Origin: Rhynchopus euleeides
Lineage: Eukaryota > Euglenozoa > Diplonemea > Diplonemida > Diplonemidae
Assembly (NCBI GenBank): GCA_963210315.1
Contig: OY723237.1
Span: forward strand, 2,852,001 to 2,916,000
Direction: 5' to 3'
Length of the DNA: 64,000 bases
In this document: in pieces, positions 10,927 through 23,400 of the stretch
Position numbering within the stretch: position 1 is the stretch's first letter
How the letters are laid out: each line of letters starts with the position of its first letter
Made by a program: the position numbers and the translations under genes
The notes under the pieces: generated by a model
Told to the model about the DNA's origin: nothing
The model's database searches: none
What the model saw: only the letters and a program-made list of their open reading frames with translations

Positions 10927-11401
10927 AATGAATATGGGGAACACGATGCCATGCAACAAGGAAAAGAGACACGTACACATGACACCGCACCACACCACAC
11001 CAAACTAAACGGAAGAGCACAGGCGGCATGAGCGTGTGCAGCACAGGAGACACGGGTGTCCCAGCAGTCCAGCACACACGCATCAGTGGCACGTGTACGC
11101 CCGTGGTGGGTCTGTGGCGCAAAGCAAAGAAACCTGCAACACACTGGCAGGTGCGGTTGTGTCAGAAGACTGCAGCACAGCCACGGCAAGCACGACCACT
11201 CGCAGTGCACACTGGGAGAGGGTGGTGCAGCTGCGGGAGAACTGTCGCAAAGCCGTGGGTGGTGGCGACAGGGGTGTGCTGCCGGGGACAGGGCTGTGCT
11301 GCAGCCAAGACACGCCGCGCTCGCATCACATATCACATATCACATTGCACACAACACACAACACACAACAAAAGTGGCCAAGCCACCGCGCGTCTAGTGG
11401 T
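10927..11401. other. Intergenic, 3' flank of the giant gene
   Basis: No supported gene. Contains short CA-rich stretches (11325-11370). Confidence 0.4.
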
Positions 11402-11407
11402 TTTATT
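11402..11407 (-). terminator. Polyadenylation signal AATAAA of the giant gene
   Basis: AATAAA on the minus strand, 24 nt past the TAG stop at 11431-11433. Position and hexamer are canonical; the cleavage site is not determined. Confidence 0.6.
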
Positions 11408-11430
11408 TCCTCACTCGGGCAGCTCCACAG

Positions 11431-14400
11431 CTACAGAGCATCTTTGTTCGCCACAACGTCGATCACGAGGACGTTCCGCCCGTCGGCGACGCTGCCGCCC
11501 GCCACCAGCGCCACGAACCGCGGCTCGGCCAGCGGGTTGCCGTACGCTGCGGCGGCCGCGGCGGTGTACACGTCGACGTGCCGCTCGGCGTTCACGAGGC
11601 GCACCGTACGCCCGCGCACACCGGGCACCGCGGGCGCCACGTCGACAAGCGTCCACAGGTGTGGCCGCGTCTGCAGCAGCGCAGCGCTGCCGCGCGGCGT
11701 GCAGGTCGCGATGTCGCAGTACCCGCCAAGGCACTGCTGGGGTGGCAGCGTCTTCACGCTCAGGTAGCAGTCCTTCTTCGCGTTGTACACAGCAGTCCCG
11801 CCCACCACCGCGTGCAGCGTCCACACCCCGCGCGACGCAGAGTGCGGCAGCATCCGCACCATGTCCAGCGCGTCGTCGTGCACCAACGTCAGCCCGTCCA
11901 CCCCGACCAGGAATGAATCGACGCTGCCCGCCGCCTCGCCCACCGTCGGCAGCCTGTCCGCATGGTACAGGAACGACGCGCCGATCGCCCCGGCCGCTGT
12001 CGTGAAGGCCGCCACGAACCCGCCGTCGCGCAGCGCCGCCACCGCCGGCCGCGTCGCCGCGCCGCTGTGCACCGCAATCACCCCGCCGAGCGGCGCAACG
12101 TCCGCCGCGGCGCTGAAGTGCCGCGCGACCACCCCCTGCGGCCCCGCCCACACCACCGCCACCGTCGCGTCGCTCAGGACCGCCACGCGCGCACGCCCGC
12201 GCCCCACCTCGTCGATCGCCGCCGCCGCCACAACCACCTCCCCGTCCCCGCCGAGGATCTCCAGCGACACCCACCCGCCCGCCGCGCACAGCACCGCCAG
12301 ACGGTGGTCGTGCGGGTACTTCGCCATGTCCCACACAGCAGCCCCCGCCGCCCCACCGCACACCGCCCGCGTCGCCACCGCCGCCGCCTTCCCGTCGAAC
12401 AGTTGCACAAGTGCCTCGCCGTTCGACCCCGTGTGCGCCAGAGCGAACCCGAGGCTGTGCTGGAACGTCGCCACCGCCACGTTCCCCGTCGACGCCGTCC
12501 CCGACGCAGTCCGCACGGCTGCCCCGTTCTCCGAGAACTCAGCGAACACCACCTGCTGCTGCTGCTGCTGCCACGACACCACAAACCCGCTCCGGTCCGC
12601 AAACCCAGCCACCTGCGGCTGCGGCGCGGCGGCCGTCAGCGCAGCCGCCACGCCTGTCGCCACGCTGATCACACCGCCGCCACGCTCGCCACCCGCCGTG
12701 AAGACCTGGGCGTACACCGTCCCCCCCGCGTCCGTGCTCGCCCACACCGCCACGAAGCCGCCGCCGTACAGCGCCGCCACCTGCGGCTGGTCCGGCGTCC
12801 CCGCCGCCCCGTCCGCGCTGACCTGGAACTCCACCCCCACAGGGGCGAACGCGTGCGAGTACAGCTGCCCGAACACCCCGGCAGAAGCCCCGCCCTGCGC
12901 GCCGTGGTGGGCCCACACGAACACCGTCTGCCCGCCCGCCAGCCGCGCTACGCTCGGCTCCGTCATCTGCCGCTGCGCGCTGACCTGCTCGACCGCCACA
13001 GCGCTGAACGCCGTCGTGTCCGCCACAGGCGCCGCGCATGTCTTCGCCTTCGCGTCGCACACCAGCCCGTCGGCGCACCGCTGCTCGCCGCACCCGCCGG
13101 CCGCCGCGCCGGCGCCGCACGACTGGCCGACGCTCGACCGCCGGACGCACACTCGGCGCGACGCCGAGCAGGTCGACACCTTGCACACCGCAGTCCCCGC
13201 CTGCGCGTCCGTCACCACGCAGTGCATCCCTGGCGTGCAGCAGCCCGCCGCCGCCCCTGCGCACGACTCGCCGACGCCGGCGAACTGCGAGCACCCCGCA
13301 CGCCCGACGAACTGGCATGTCGCGTACCCGTTCACCGCCGTGCACACCGACCCCGTCGCACAGCACCCCTCGCGCCCCACGCAGCTCTCGCCGAGCACCA
13401 CCCGCGTCGCCCCGCACGCAGCGCTGCCCGGCGCGGGGAGCACCACCGCCCCGACAGCCGCGGCCGCACCGGTGTCGACGCTGCGGCAGAACCACGCCGC
13501 CCCGCAGTCGCCGTCCGTCGCGCACCCCTTCGGCTTCGCCGACAGGTCGGTCCCCCCGAACACCCCGACCGCCGCCATCCGGAAGTACTGCCCGCCCGCC
13601 GCGGCCAACTCGCCCAGCGTCCCGAGGCTGGCCGGCAGCGCCTCCAGCAGCGTCGCGTCCGCCTTGTGCGTCGCCAGCACGAAGCCCGTCGGGCCGACGA
13701 CACCGGCGTCCGCCCCCGTCACCAGGTAGTGGAACGACGTCCCCTTCGGCGCACCGACCATCTCCGCTGCCCCGACCACCGCCACCTTCTTCCACAGCCG
13801 CGGCTCCGCCGCGCACGCCGCCACAAGCGCCTGCGGCCCGCTGCACGTCGGCTGCTTCGCGCTGTACCCCTTGCAGTGCGTCGCGAAGTTGAGGAAGCAG
13901 CCGTGCTGGTGGTTGTGGAAGTAGCTCTCCGTGGCCGTCACCGCGTGCTCCACCCACACCGCCGCCGCACCGCTGCTGTTCAGGCTGACGACCCGCTCGA
14001 GCCCGTCGACGTTGTTCTTCTCCCCGACGCGCAGCACAGGCGCCCCGCCCGCAGCCGCGAACGTCACCTCCGGCACACCTGCGCCCCCGCTGCTGCACAG
14101 CGTTACGCGCTGCACAGGCTCCACAGCCGCGTGCACCGAGTCGCCGCACTTGGCGTCCAGCTCGAGGTGCGCCGTCCACGTCCGCCGCATCGTCCAGCAC
14201 GTCCCCGCCCCGTGCTGCGTCCACTCCGTGTCGTGGTGCTGGACCACCGCCCGCGGCCCGCACACCGCCGCCACGTGCGCCGCCCCGCCGGGCAGCCGCG
14301 CAGGGTCGATCGACTGCCACGCGCGCAGCGCGCCCGCCGCATCGGCCACCACAACGTCGCGCGGCACGTGCGCGAAGGCCGGCACGTCCGGCCGCACGCG

Positions 14401-17400
14401 GATCGTCTGCACCCGCTCCTCCGTCGACCGCTGGCAGTTGGTGCCGATCCCCGTCTGCAGCGACATCCCGCCCGTCACCGCCTCCTGCCCGCGCCACGTC
14501 AACCGCACCTCCTTCCGCCCGCACGGCTGGTGCTCCACCGCCCACGCCACGAGCACCACCCGAGCGGCGCACCCGGTTGTCGCCTTGAACGTCGGCCGCG
14601 GCACAACCGTGTTCCCGGCAGCCAACGCCTCAAGCCCTTCGCGCGTGTCGGACCCGATTACCGACCCGTACGCCGAGCACGTCACGTCCGCGTCCGCCAC
14701 CTGCAGCACCGCCTGGCGCACCACCGCAAGGTACACGTCGTGCTGCCCGAGCTGCACGGTGCACGTCGGCGTCTGCGGGGTGCACACCAGCGACCACGTC
14801 TTCCCGCCCACCGCCACGCGCAGCAACGCCACCTCCACCGCGTCCGCCGGGATCACAAGCCCGACGATGGTCAGCAACGCCTTGTGCGCCGTCCATGCCT
14901 GCGCCGCGTCGCCGCACCGCAGCAGCGCCGCCCCGCCCGCCCCGTCGCCCACCGCCTGCAGGTAGCAGCGCCGCGTCGGGTCGAAGTAGTGCCACGTCTG
15001 CCCCCCGTCGGTCGACACGCGCCGCCAGTACATCCCGAGCATCTGCTTCCGCACCACGTCCACCTCCGTCCCGTGGTGCGCCGGCTGCGGCTCGAGGTAC
15101 TCCGCCGACGCCGCCGCAGCCACCTGCAGCGTCACAGCCTCGAACAGGCTCTCCGGGCACACCGTGATGTGCTGCGTCTGCTGCGTCGGCGTCGGGACCG
15201 ACTCGTGCGCGCACCCCGCCGGCACCCTGTACGCTGCCGTCCACGTCCGCGCCACCCGCCGGCACCCGTTCGCGAGCGCCACCACCGCACCGTCCGCGCT
15301 CCCCACCGCCACCGCCACCCCGCAGTGGTCCCCCTCGCGTGCTGCGCCGCCCGGCAGCAGCGCCGCGCCTGGCAGCGCACCAGTCCCGCGCGCCGCCACC
15401 GCCTCGCGCACCGCAGCGTCGGCGTCGGACAGCACCACGTCCCCCGGGACGTACGCGAACACAGGCGCCGCCGCCGCCACGGGCACAATCTGCGTCAGCC
15501 TCCCCGTCTGCTGGCACGCGTCGGTCGCCGTCCACACGCGCGTCACATTCGTCGTGAAGCACGTCACGACATCCGCCTCGCTCTCCAGCTGCGGGACAGG
15601 CATCGGCTCCGTCGCGCACCGCGCGTCCAGATCCAACGTCGGCGTCGCGAAGTGTGCGTCGCTCAGCTCGCTGCACGACACGGGCGGTGACGTCTTGACC
15701 GCCAGAGCAGGTGGCTTCAAGTGTGTGATCCTCGCCACCACCGCCACCTTCAGCCACGGCAGCACCACCGAATTGCTCCCGAAGTTCGCGCGCGCGAGAC
15801 CGTGCAGCTGTGCCGGGTCGGTCGCCGTGCGCCGTGTCCCCGCAAACACCGACGTCGTTGTCTTGGCGTTGATCTTGTACAGCGCCGGCCCCACCAGCGG
15901 CGCCACGTGCAGCGCGTCGTTCCCCTCGCGCACCGACAGCAGGAAGGTCTTCGTGTCCGGCTGGTACGTCGTGTCCCACACCGTCGGCTGCGCCAAACAC
16001 GTCAGCACGTCCGGCTGCCAGCGCACCCAAGCCTTGACGAAGAAGTTGTTGCTCTCCTGGTTCCACGACAAAATACTGTACGCCGCGTTCCAAGGTGAGT
16101 GGGAGGAAGGGACGTGCATGCTCTGCACGCCCAGGTAGCAGTTCCCGCGGATGTGCCGGAAGACGCGCTTCGTCGGGGAGATCGTCGTCTCCTCCCACGT
16201 CCCCTCCGCCCCGCCCGCGAGGCTCATGTCCGTCGTCTGCTCGACGTACCACCAGCCGATCGGATTGCCGAACCGCCAGATCAGCCCCAGCGGCACGCTG
16301 CCCCCCACCGGCCCCACCGGCGTGCCGGGCGTGCCGCCGCCTATCTGCGGAGGCGTGGCGGACGCGCTGCCGACCAGCCACAGCGTGTCGGACGCGCTGC
16401 CGAGCAGCCGCACTGTCGACAGCACATCGCCGTCGCACACGTAGATCGGCTGCGCCTGCGTCACCTTCAACGTCGCCCCGCACGACGCCCCGTCCGGCGT
16501 TCCGTCCTGAGTGTACGTCATCTCTGCGGTCCACGTGCGGGTGAAGTGCCAGCACGACTTCACGTTCCCGTCCCGCACGGCCTTCTTGTGCTTGCTGTCG
16601 GTGTAGTCCACCGTGTGCGGGTGGCACGCCTCCAGCTTCGGCTTCCCGTGCGTGTGGATTGGGTCGGTGTTGCACAGCCCCGATATGTAGCACGCATCGA
16701 ACGGGTACGGCTTGAACGCAATGGCCGTTTGCGGCGTGACCGTCACCGTCTGCGTCAGGGCGTCGCTCACGTACCCGCACGCGTCATGGCCGATGTAGCG
16801 GTTGGTGTACACCGTCCCCGCACAGGACGCCTCGACGATCTGCCCCGCCAGCCCGACCCTCGTGTCGCCTTTGCACGACGGGTTGACTGTCTTGAACGTC
16901 GGCTGCGGCGGGCTGAACGTCGCGGCGTTGAAGGCGGCACAGCCGACCGCCACCTTCGCGTCGCCCGCCGCGCGGAACCGCAGCGTCGGCCGCACGGTGC
17001 TCTGCCCGCTTGCCTTGTCCAGCGCGACCGACCGCCCCTCCTGCCGCGTCTGCGCCTTCGTCGACAGCTGGCCGGCCACCTTCGCCGTCGCACGGTCCCG
17101 GTCCGACGGGTTGAAGTTCACGTCCACCCCGATCCCCAACAGCGTCGGCGCGGTGCTGCTGTCGAACAGCGTCCCGTCGCTGCCCGCCGACTTCCGCAGC
17201 TCGCGTGCTCCCTTCGCGCTCACCTTCCCTTTGTACGTCCCCTGCGTCAGCTCGCCGTCCGGCGCACCCACGTCCGGCGGGACAAACGGCGTGTACTCGT
17301 TCGCAAACAGCTTCCCCGGGTTCGTCGTCACCTGCGCAGTCTTGTTGTGCACCGCGTCCGTCCCAAAGTTCGCCCCCCGCGACGCGACCCGCACAGCGTC

Positions 17401-20400
17401 CTTCTCGTCGCGCTTGCCTTTCATCTTCTTCGCCTCCGTCGCCGCCTGCACCGCGCGCTTCAGGCACACCGGGTCGGTGAACGCGCCGCTGTGGTCGGGG
17501 AAGCACACCTTCCGCAGCGGCCAGATATTCACGCAGTCCTTCCACACCCTCTGCTGCTTCAGGCAGCCGTACTCGTCCGCCGGGTCGCGCAGCGTGATGA
17601 TCCGGACGTCCTTCTTGTTTGTGAAGGTGTCGACGAGGAACGTCTTGACCCCCTTCGCCAGCTTCTTCCCCCACTCGACCGCCTTGCCGAACGCCGCGAC
17701 CAGCTGCCTGCCCGCGCCTGGCCCGAACAGCAAGTTGAACACGTCCGACACCCCCGTCTCGAAAGACTTCCACCCCTTCTTGATGACGTCCCCGATCTGC
17801 TTCTCCAGCTTCTTCACCCCGTCCTCCACCGCGTGCCAAGCGGACTGCAGCGCCTTCCCCACCTCCACGATCGCCCTCACCACCGCGTCGCGCAGCGCCG
17901 CCACGTCGATCGAAACCTTCACCGCCAGCGTGAAGCGGCTGTTCCGCAGCGGTGTGGCGATTGTTGCATTTCCGGACACAGCGACCGACAACGCTGACGT
18001 CTCCGTCAGCTTGAATGCCAGCGTCGACGTCGGGGAACCGAACGAGTACTCCAGCTCCGCCCCGATCCTCAACAACCCGAGCACAGCCACCTTCGCCACG
18101 AACTTCCCAGACACCTTGCCGGCCGCCATGCGCTGCTCGTACTCGAAGCTCGTCACCACCACCACCCCCGCGAAGCTCAAGTCCTCGATCGAGAAGTGAA
18201 GGTACGTCCCCTTCCAGTCCCACTTCGCCTCCACGCGCGGGTGGAACGCACCCCCGAACAGGCTCACCCCCGTGTCGAACGTGAAGTCCTTGCTGTTCAC
18301 GTCCAGCAGCAGCGACCCGTAAGCCTGCAGCGTCTTCATCTCGAACGCAGCGACGAACTGCATCTGCGCCACCTCCTTCCCCGTCGACGGGTCGGTCCCC
18401 GCCTGCAGGTCCATGTGCGCACCGCCTGTCAGCTTCTTCGCTTTCGCGTCGTACGTCTTCCCGATCGTCAGCAGCTCAACCTCGTTGGCCCCGTCCTTCA
18501 GCTTGAAGGCCAGCGGCCCCAGCATCGTCATGCTGATCTTGATGAACTTCTTGCTGATCTCGATGTCCACCGCCAGCTTCCAGTCGAAGATGTCCAGCAC
18601 CCCGCGCACCACGAACCCCTTCTGCACCACGAGCGTACCACCCGGCACCGTCACCTTCTGGTCGGGACACGCCCCGGACGGCGGGCACGGCGTCGGGTTG
18701 TTCGACACCTGCACGTAGCAGTCCGGGTCGAACACAGGCGCGTTCGTGTAGTCGTGCGTCTTCGGGATCGTGCACGTCTTCCGCGCCAGCAGCCCGCTGT
18801 CCAGCACAGGCTGCGGCAGCTTGTGGTAGTCGAACTTCAGGACGCGGAACAGCCCGCCGAAGGTCAGCTCGTTCACCAGCACGATAAACCACGACTCCTC
18901 GGGGACCGCCAGGTTGATCGACGTGTACGCGTACACGTTGATCGCCTTGTTCTTGTCCGGCGTCGGGAACACCTGGCAGTCCACCTGCTCCCCGAGGCAC
19001 ATGTTCCCCCCGATCTCCAGCGACCCGGGCGCCCCCGGGCTCTTCAGGTCCATCACCAGCGCGAACAGCGCAGAGCGCAGGTGCAGCCACTCGACCCCCA
19101 GCACCTTCCACCACCCGCCCTGCATCACAAGGTTGTTCTTCACACTTGCCTTCTGCGCCGACACCGTCACCTCCAGCGAGTCGGCGAACCAGATCCACTG
19201 CTTGTCCGTCTGTGCACCTTTGCAGTTCCGCACACACGCCTTCAGCGGGACGTACACCACCAGATCCACAGACGGCTTGGCCAGCGTCAGCCCCACGAAG
19301 AACTCGACCCCCTTCCCGTCCGGCTTGAGCGTCGTCCCGTCCACCCCAGGCTGCCCCAGCGCCGCGTCCCCGCCAGGGCCCCCGCCCGCGAACCCCTCGA
19401 TCCACAGGTTGCCCTTCGCGCCCAGCTGCTGCCGCCCGCGCCGCACCCCCAGCTGCAGCGTCACGTCCTTGTCGGCCACGCTGGCCCCGAACGGCACGCG
19501 GATCGCGACCTGCAGCTCAGCCTCGTTGATGAAGTCCTTCAGCGCATCCACGAAGCCGCTCTTCGCAGGCGTGTCCACGCCGAGGGCGGGCCGCCCGGCC
19601 ACGTCCAGCGCGAACGTCCCGCTGCCCGACCCCGACCGCGTCACGCTCAGCGCCACCGTGAAGTCCGTGAACCCGCTGCTGTTGCTGTAGTGCGCGGTCA
19701 CCCCGTCCGACATCGCCCCCGGGTGCACCTTCGCCGGCGCCGCACCACCCAGCACCGACCCCAGCGCCACCGTCTTCCCCGCCTGCGCCGACACGGTCAC
19801 CCCCACCGACTTCCCCCACACCACCGCCAGCTGCGCCGTCACGTCCGCGCCGACGAACCCCAGCCCGACGCGGAAGGTCAGCGCCCCCGCGTGCGGCACC
19901 ACCGCCTCCGCCCACCGCAGCCGGATGTGCGCCAGCTGCGCGGCGACCTGCGTGAGCGCCTGCTGCCCCGCCGCCTGCCCGTCCAAGTCCGACAGGAACG
20001 CCAGCGCCGCGTCGAACCCCACCCCCGCCGCCCCCGGCGCGTCGTACCGCACGCGAAGCGCCGGCGTCGCCGTCCCGTCGCTCAGCTGGATCGTCGTCGC
20101 CCCGAGCGACGTGACCGCCGTGAAGGTCACCGCGTGTTTCGCCTTCTCCGCGTCGGTGCCCGCCCGGTTCACCTCGAACGCCACGCTCGCGCTGCTGACG
20201 CTGAGCCCGCCACGCCCCACCTTCAGCACCTCCCCGGTCAGAGTCTGCCCGCTGAACACCACCCGGTCCGCCTCCAGCACAGCCTGCAGCTGCACCTTCG
20301 CCCCGAACAGCATCGCCACCCCCGACACGCTGAACCCTGCAGGCAGCCCGCGCACCTCGTCCGCCGCAGAGCACAGCGACAGCGTCACGTCCCCGATGCT

Positions 20401-23400
20401 GAACTGCGGCACCACCGCCGGCGCGGCCAGCTGGCTGCTCCCCTTCGCCGCCACCTTGTCCGCGTGGAGCGTCAGCAGGTGCGCCAGGTTGACCGCCTTC
20501 CCGCTCTTCGCGAGCCACACGCAGTAGTCGCTGGCCGAGTTGTAGTCTCCGCCCAGCGTCAGCGTCGTCCCCGCGACCGCCACGTCCACCTTCGCTGCGA
20601 GCGTCGACGCGCTCACCGACAGCGTGTAGCCCAGCTGGAGGTCCACCGTCGCCGCCCCGAGCCGCACCCCCTTCACCGCCCCGTGGAACGACATCTCCCC
20701 CTTTGTGTTGTCGTGCGCGAACTGCAGCGTGAAGCCCACACCCTGCAGCGCCCCCGTCGCCGACAACGCAAACCCGTCGCTCAGCCCGTCCGGCCGCGCC
20801 GGCCCTGAGCACACCCCGTTGCTCCCCGTCCCCGCGCCGCCCGACAGCGACACGGAAAGCTCCGCCACCGCCACCGCCGAAAACCCGGCGTGCGCGTCGG
20901 GCAGCGCGTACCGCACCCCCGTCAGCGCAGCGAACGTCGCCGCAACGTCTGACATCAACGTGTCCAACCCGACGGCAGGCGACGCGGTGGCCTTGGCGCT
21001 GAGGTAGTAGTCGCCGCCCGTCGCGCTGCCGTAGCACCCGGCCAGCGATGCCACCAGCCCGTTCCCGAAGTACAGGTCCGCCGACACCGACACGCCCGGC
21101 GCGACGTTCTTCCCGAACGCGAAGCTCAGCGACGCCGCCTGCAGCGTCACCCCTGCCGAGGGGAACGTCAGCTCCTCCGCCGTCGCCGTGAAGCTCACCG
21201 CCTTCGCCGACACCTTCGCCACGAGCGCCACTTCCCCGCCGAACAGCGTCGCAGACGCCGCGACCTCCACCCCCTTCTTGCTGAGCGTCACCGCCGCCGC
21301 CTCCAGCGTGAACGGCTTCGCGTCCCACATCGCCGGCGCCGCGTCGACGCTGTTGCTCGCGTCGGCCGTCCCTGTAGACGCCCCGACGTGCTGTGCCAGC
21401 GCCACCGTGTCCGCCAGTGACAGCGACCGCACCGACGCCGTCAGCGTCACCCCCTCCGCGCGGTACGTCCCCGCGAACCCGAGCGTCACGTTCATATTGT
21501 CCGGCGCCACCTCCCCCTCCACCGCCACCGCGACGCTGCTCCCCTCCACCGCCACGTCCAGCGTCGCGTAGTCCAGCGCGAACGGCAGCCCGAACAGCCC
21601 CGCGTGCTTCCCCACCGTCAGCCGGAACACCGCGCTCCCCTCCTCGTCCTGCCCGCCCGCCACCGTCACCGCCAGCTTCTGCTTCCCGCTGTCCCAGCTC
21701 ACCTGCCCGGCAACCTCGAGCAGCCCGAACACCTCGGTTGTCACGCCCGCCTTCTCGAACAGAGGGCGCCGCCGCACAGACGCCTTCGCGCGCACCCCTT
21801 GCGTCGCGTCCTTCAGCAGCAGGTCCACCCGCAGCCCCGCGTCCACCAGCGGCAGCTCCGCAGGCACCGCAGGGTCCGTCACCACGAGCTTCGCCAGCAG
21901 GTCGACGTTCGCGTCCAGCGTCAGCCACTTCAGCACCTGCTGCCCGTAGAACTGCCCCGACAGCTCCAGCTTCCCGAGCGACGGGAACTGCACCCCCGAC
22001 AGGAACCCGAACAGCGGCCCCAAGTCCACCGTCCCTGCGAACCGGACGTTCGTCGCCTCCCCGCCGTACTGCTCCTGCACCAGCCGACAGCCCGTCGCAA
22101 CCCCCGCGCCCAGCAGCTGCACGTCGCTCGGCGGCACCACCTGCAGCGCGTAGTCCACCGTCCCGTCGTCCTGCGCGTACAGCAGCGCGTGCACGTCGCA
22201 CGTCACGACCACCCCGCCCACCTGCAGCGGCGTCTTCCCCTGCATCGCCGCCCCCCCCGCCTCAGGCAGCGTGGGCGCGTGCACCCGCAGCGCCGACAGC
22301 AGCGCCGTCTCCACCGCCTTGTCCGCCAGCGGCACCCAGTTCGTCAGCTCCGCAAGCCCGAGCGCCACCGCCGCCGTGTCATTGTTCACGACGTCCAGCG
22401 CCACCGCGCCAACCTGCGCCACGTCGGCAGCCCTGCCGAGCGCCGCAGCCTCGCGTGCATTCTTCTTCTTCTTTCCCGTCAGCTGCATCACTTGGGTGTT
22501 GAAGCTGACGCTCTGCTTGACGCTGGGGTCCGTCACGTCGTACATGTCGATCGCAGTGAAGGCGACCGCGTTCGCCAGCAGCGAAGGCTGCGTCGCGCGG
22601 AACAGCGAAACGGTTTTCTTCATCATCTTCTTGTTCACCGCACCCATGACCCAAGTCACAGTGTAGTCCAGCGTCTTCGCCAGAGGCTGCCCGCCACCTC
22701 CAAAACGCGCCGGAATGGCTGTGCCCACCTTCAGCTTGTACCGGTTTGCGTTACTTTTCGTGTCCGCATCATCTGCGTTGGCCTTCACCGTTTTGTACTT
22801 CAGCACGTCGTACACACCACCGTACGCGGAGGCAGGCAGATTATTGTTCCTGACAAACATCCAGCTGCTCGCCTTGTCGAACGCGTACTCGTACGTCAGC
22901 ATCTCCGTGTTCGCCTCCGCCGTCCCCAGCACGAAGTTCTTCTTCTGGTCCCCTGTGCCCTCTCGGGTCGTCCCGCGCCCGGCGATCAGGCGTGCCACAC
23001 GGTGCAGCCACTCCCACTTCACCGCCAGCGTGCCGGCCACCGCGCACTTCTTCGCCACAACGTGTGCAGAACTGCCCATCACATCCTTTGGCTCTTCCTT
23101 CCACTTCCCTTGATCCACTGGGTACTTCCACCCCTCGTACGTGAACACCAGAGACCGCACAGCCTGCAACAGGTCCACTTTCGTATCCTTCCAGCAATTC
23201 GCGGGCTTGAGCTCCTTCACAGGCTCCACCGTGTTCGAACGCACGAGCAGCACCACCGGCGGGTTGTTAAACCGCACCAGTACCTTCCAGTTCCCGTTCT
23301 CTGCCTCGTCGTACTGCTGGAGCTGCGACCCGTCGAAGTTGTCGTACTGCTCGCTCAGCGCCGCTAGCCCCCTCGACATCTGCGCCGCGTAGCTGCTGTC

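Noticed and set aside
11962-15690. Very long plus-strand ORFs opposite the giant gene (also 18196-20808 and 23857-26091)
   Set aside because: GC-rich codons leave few stops in antisense frames; products are Arg/Pro/His-rich with no domain-like order, while the minus frame has a signal peptide and ordered modules.
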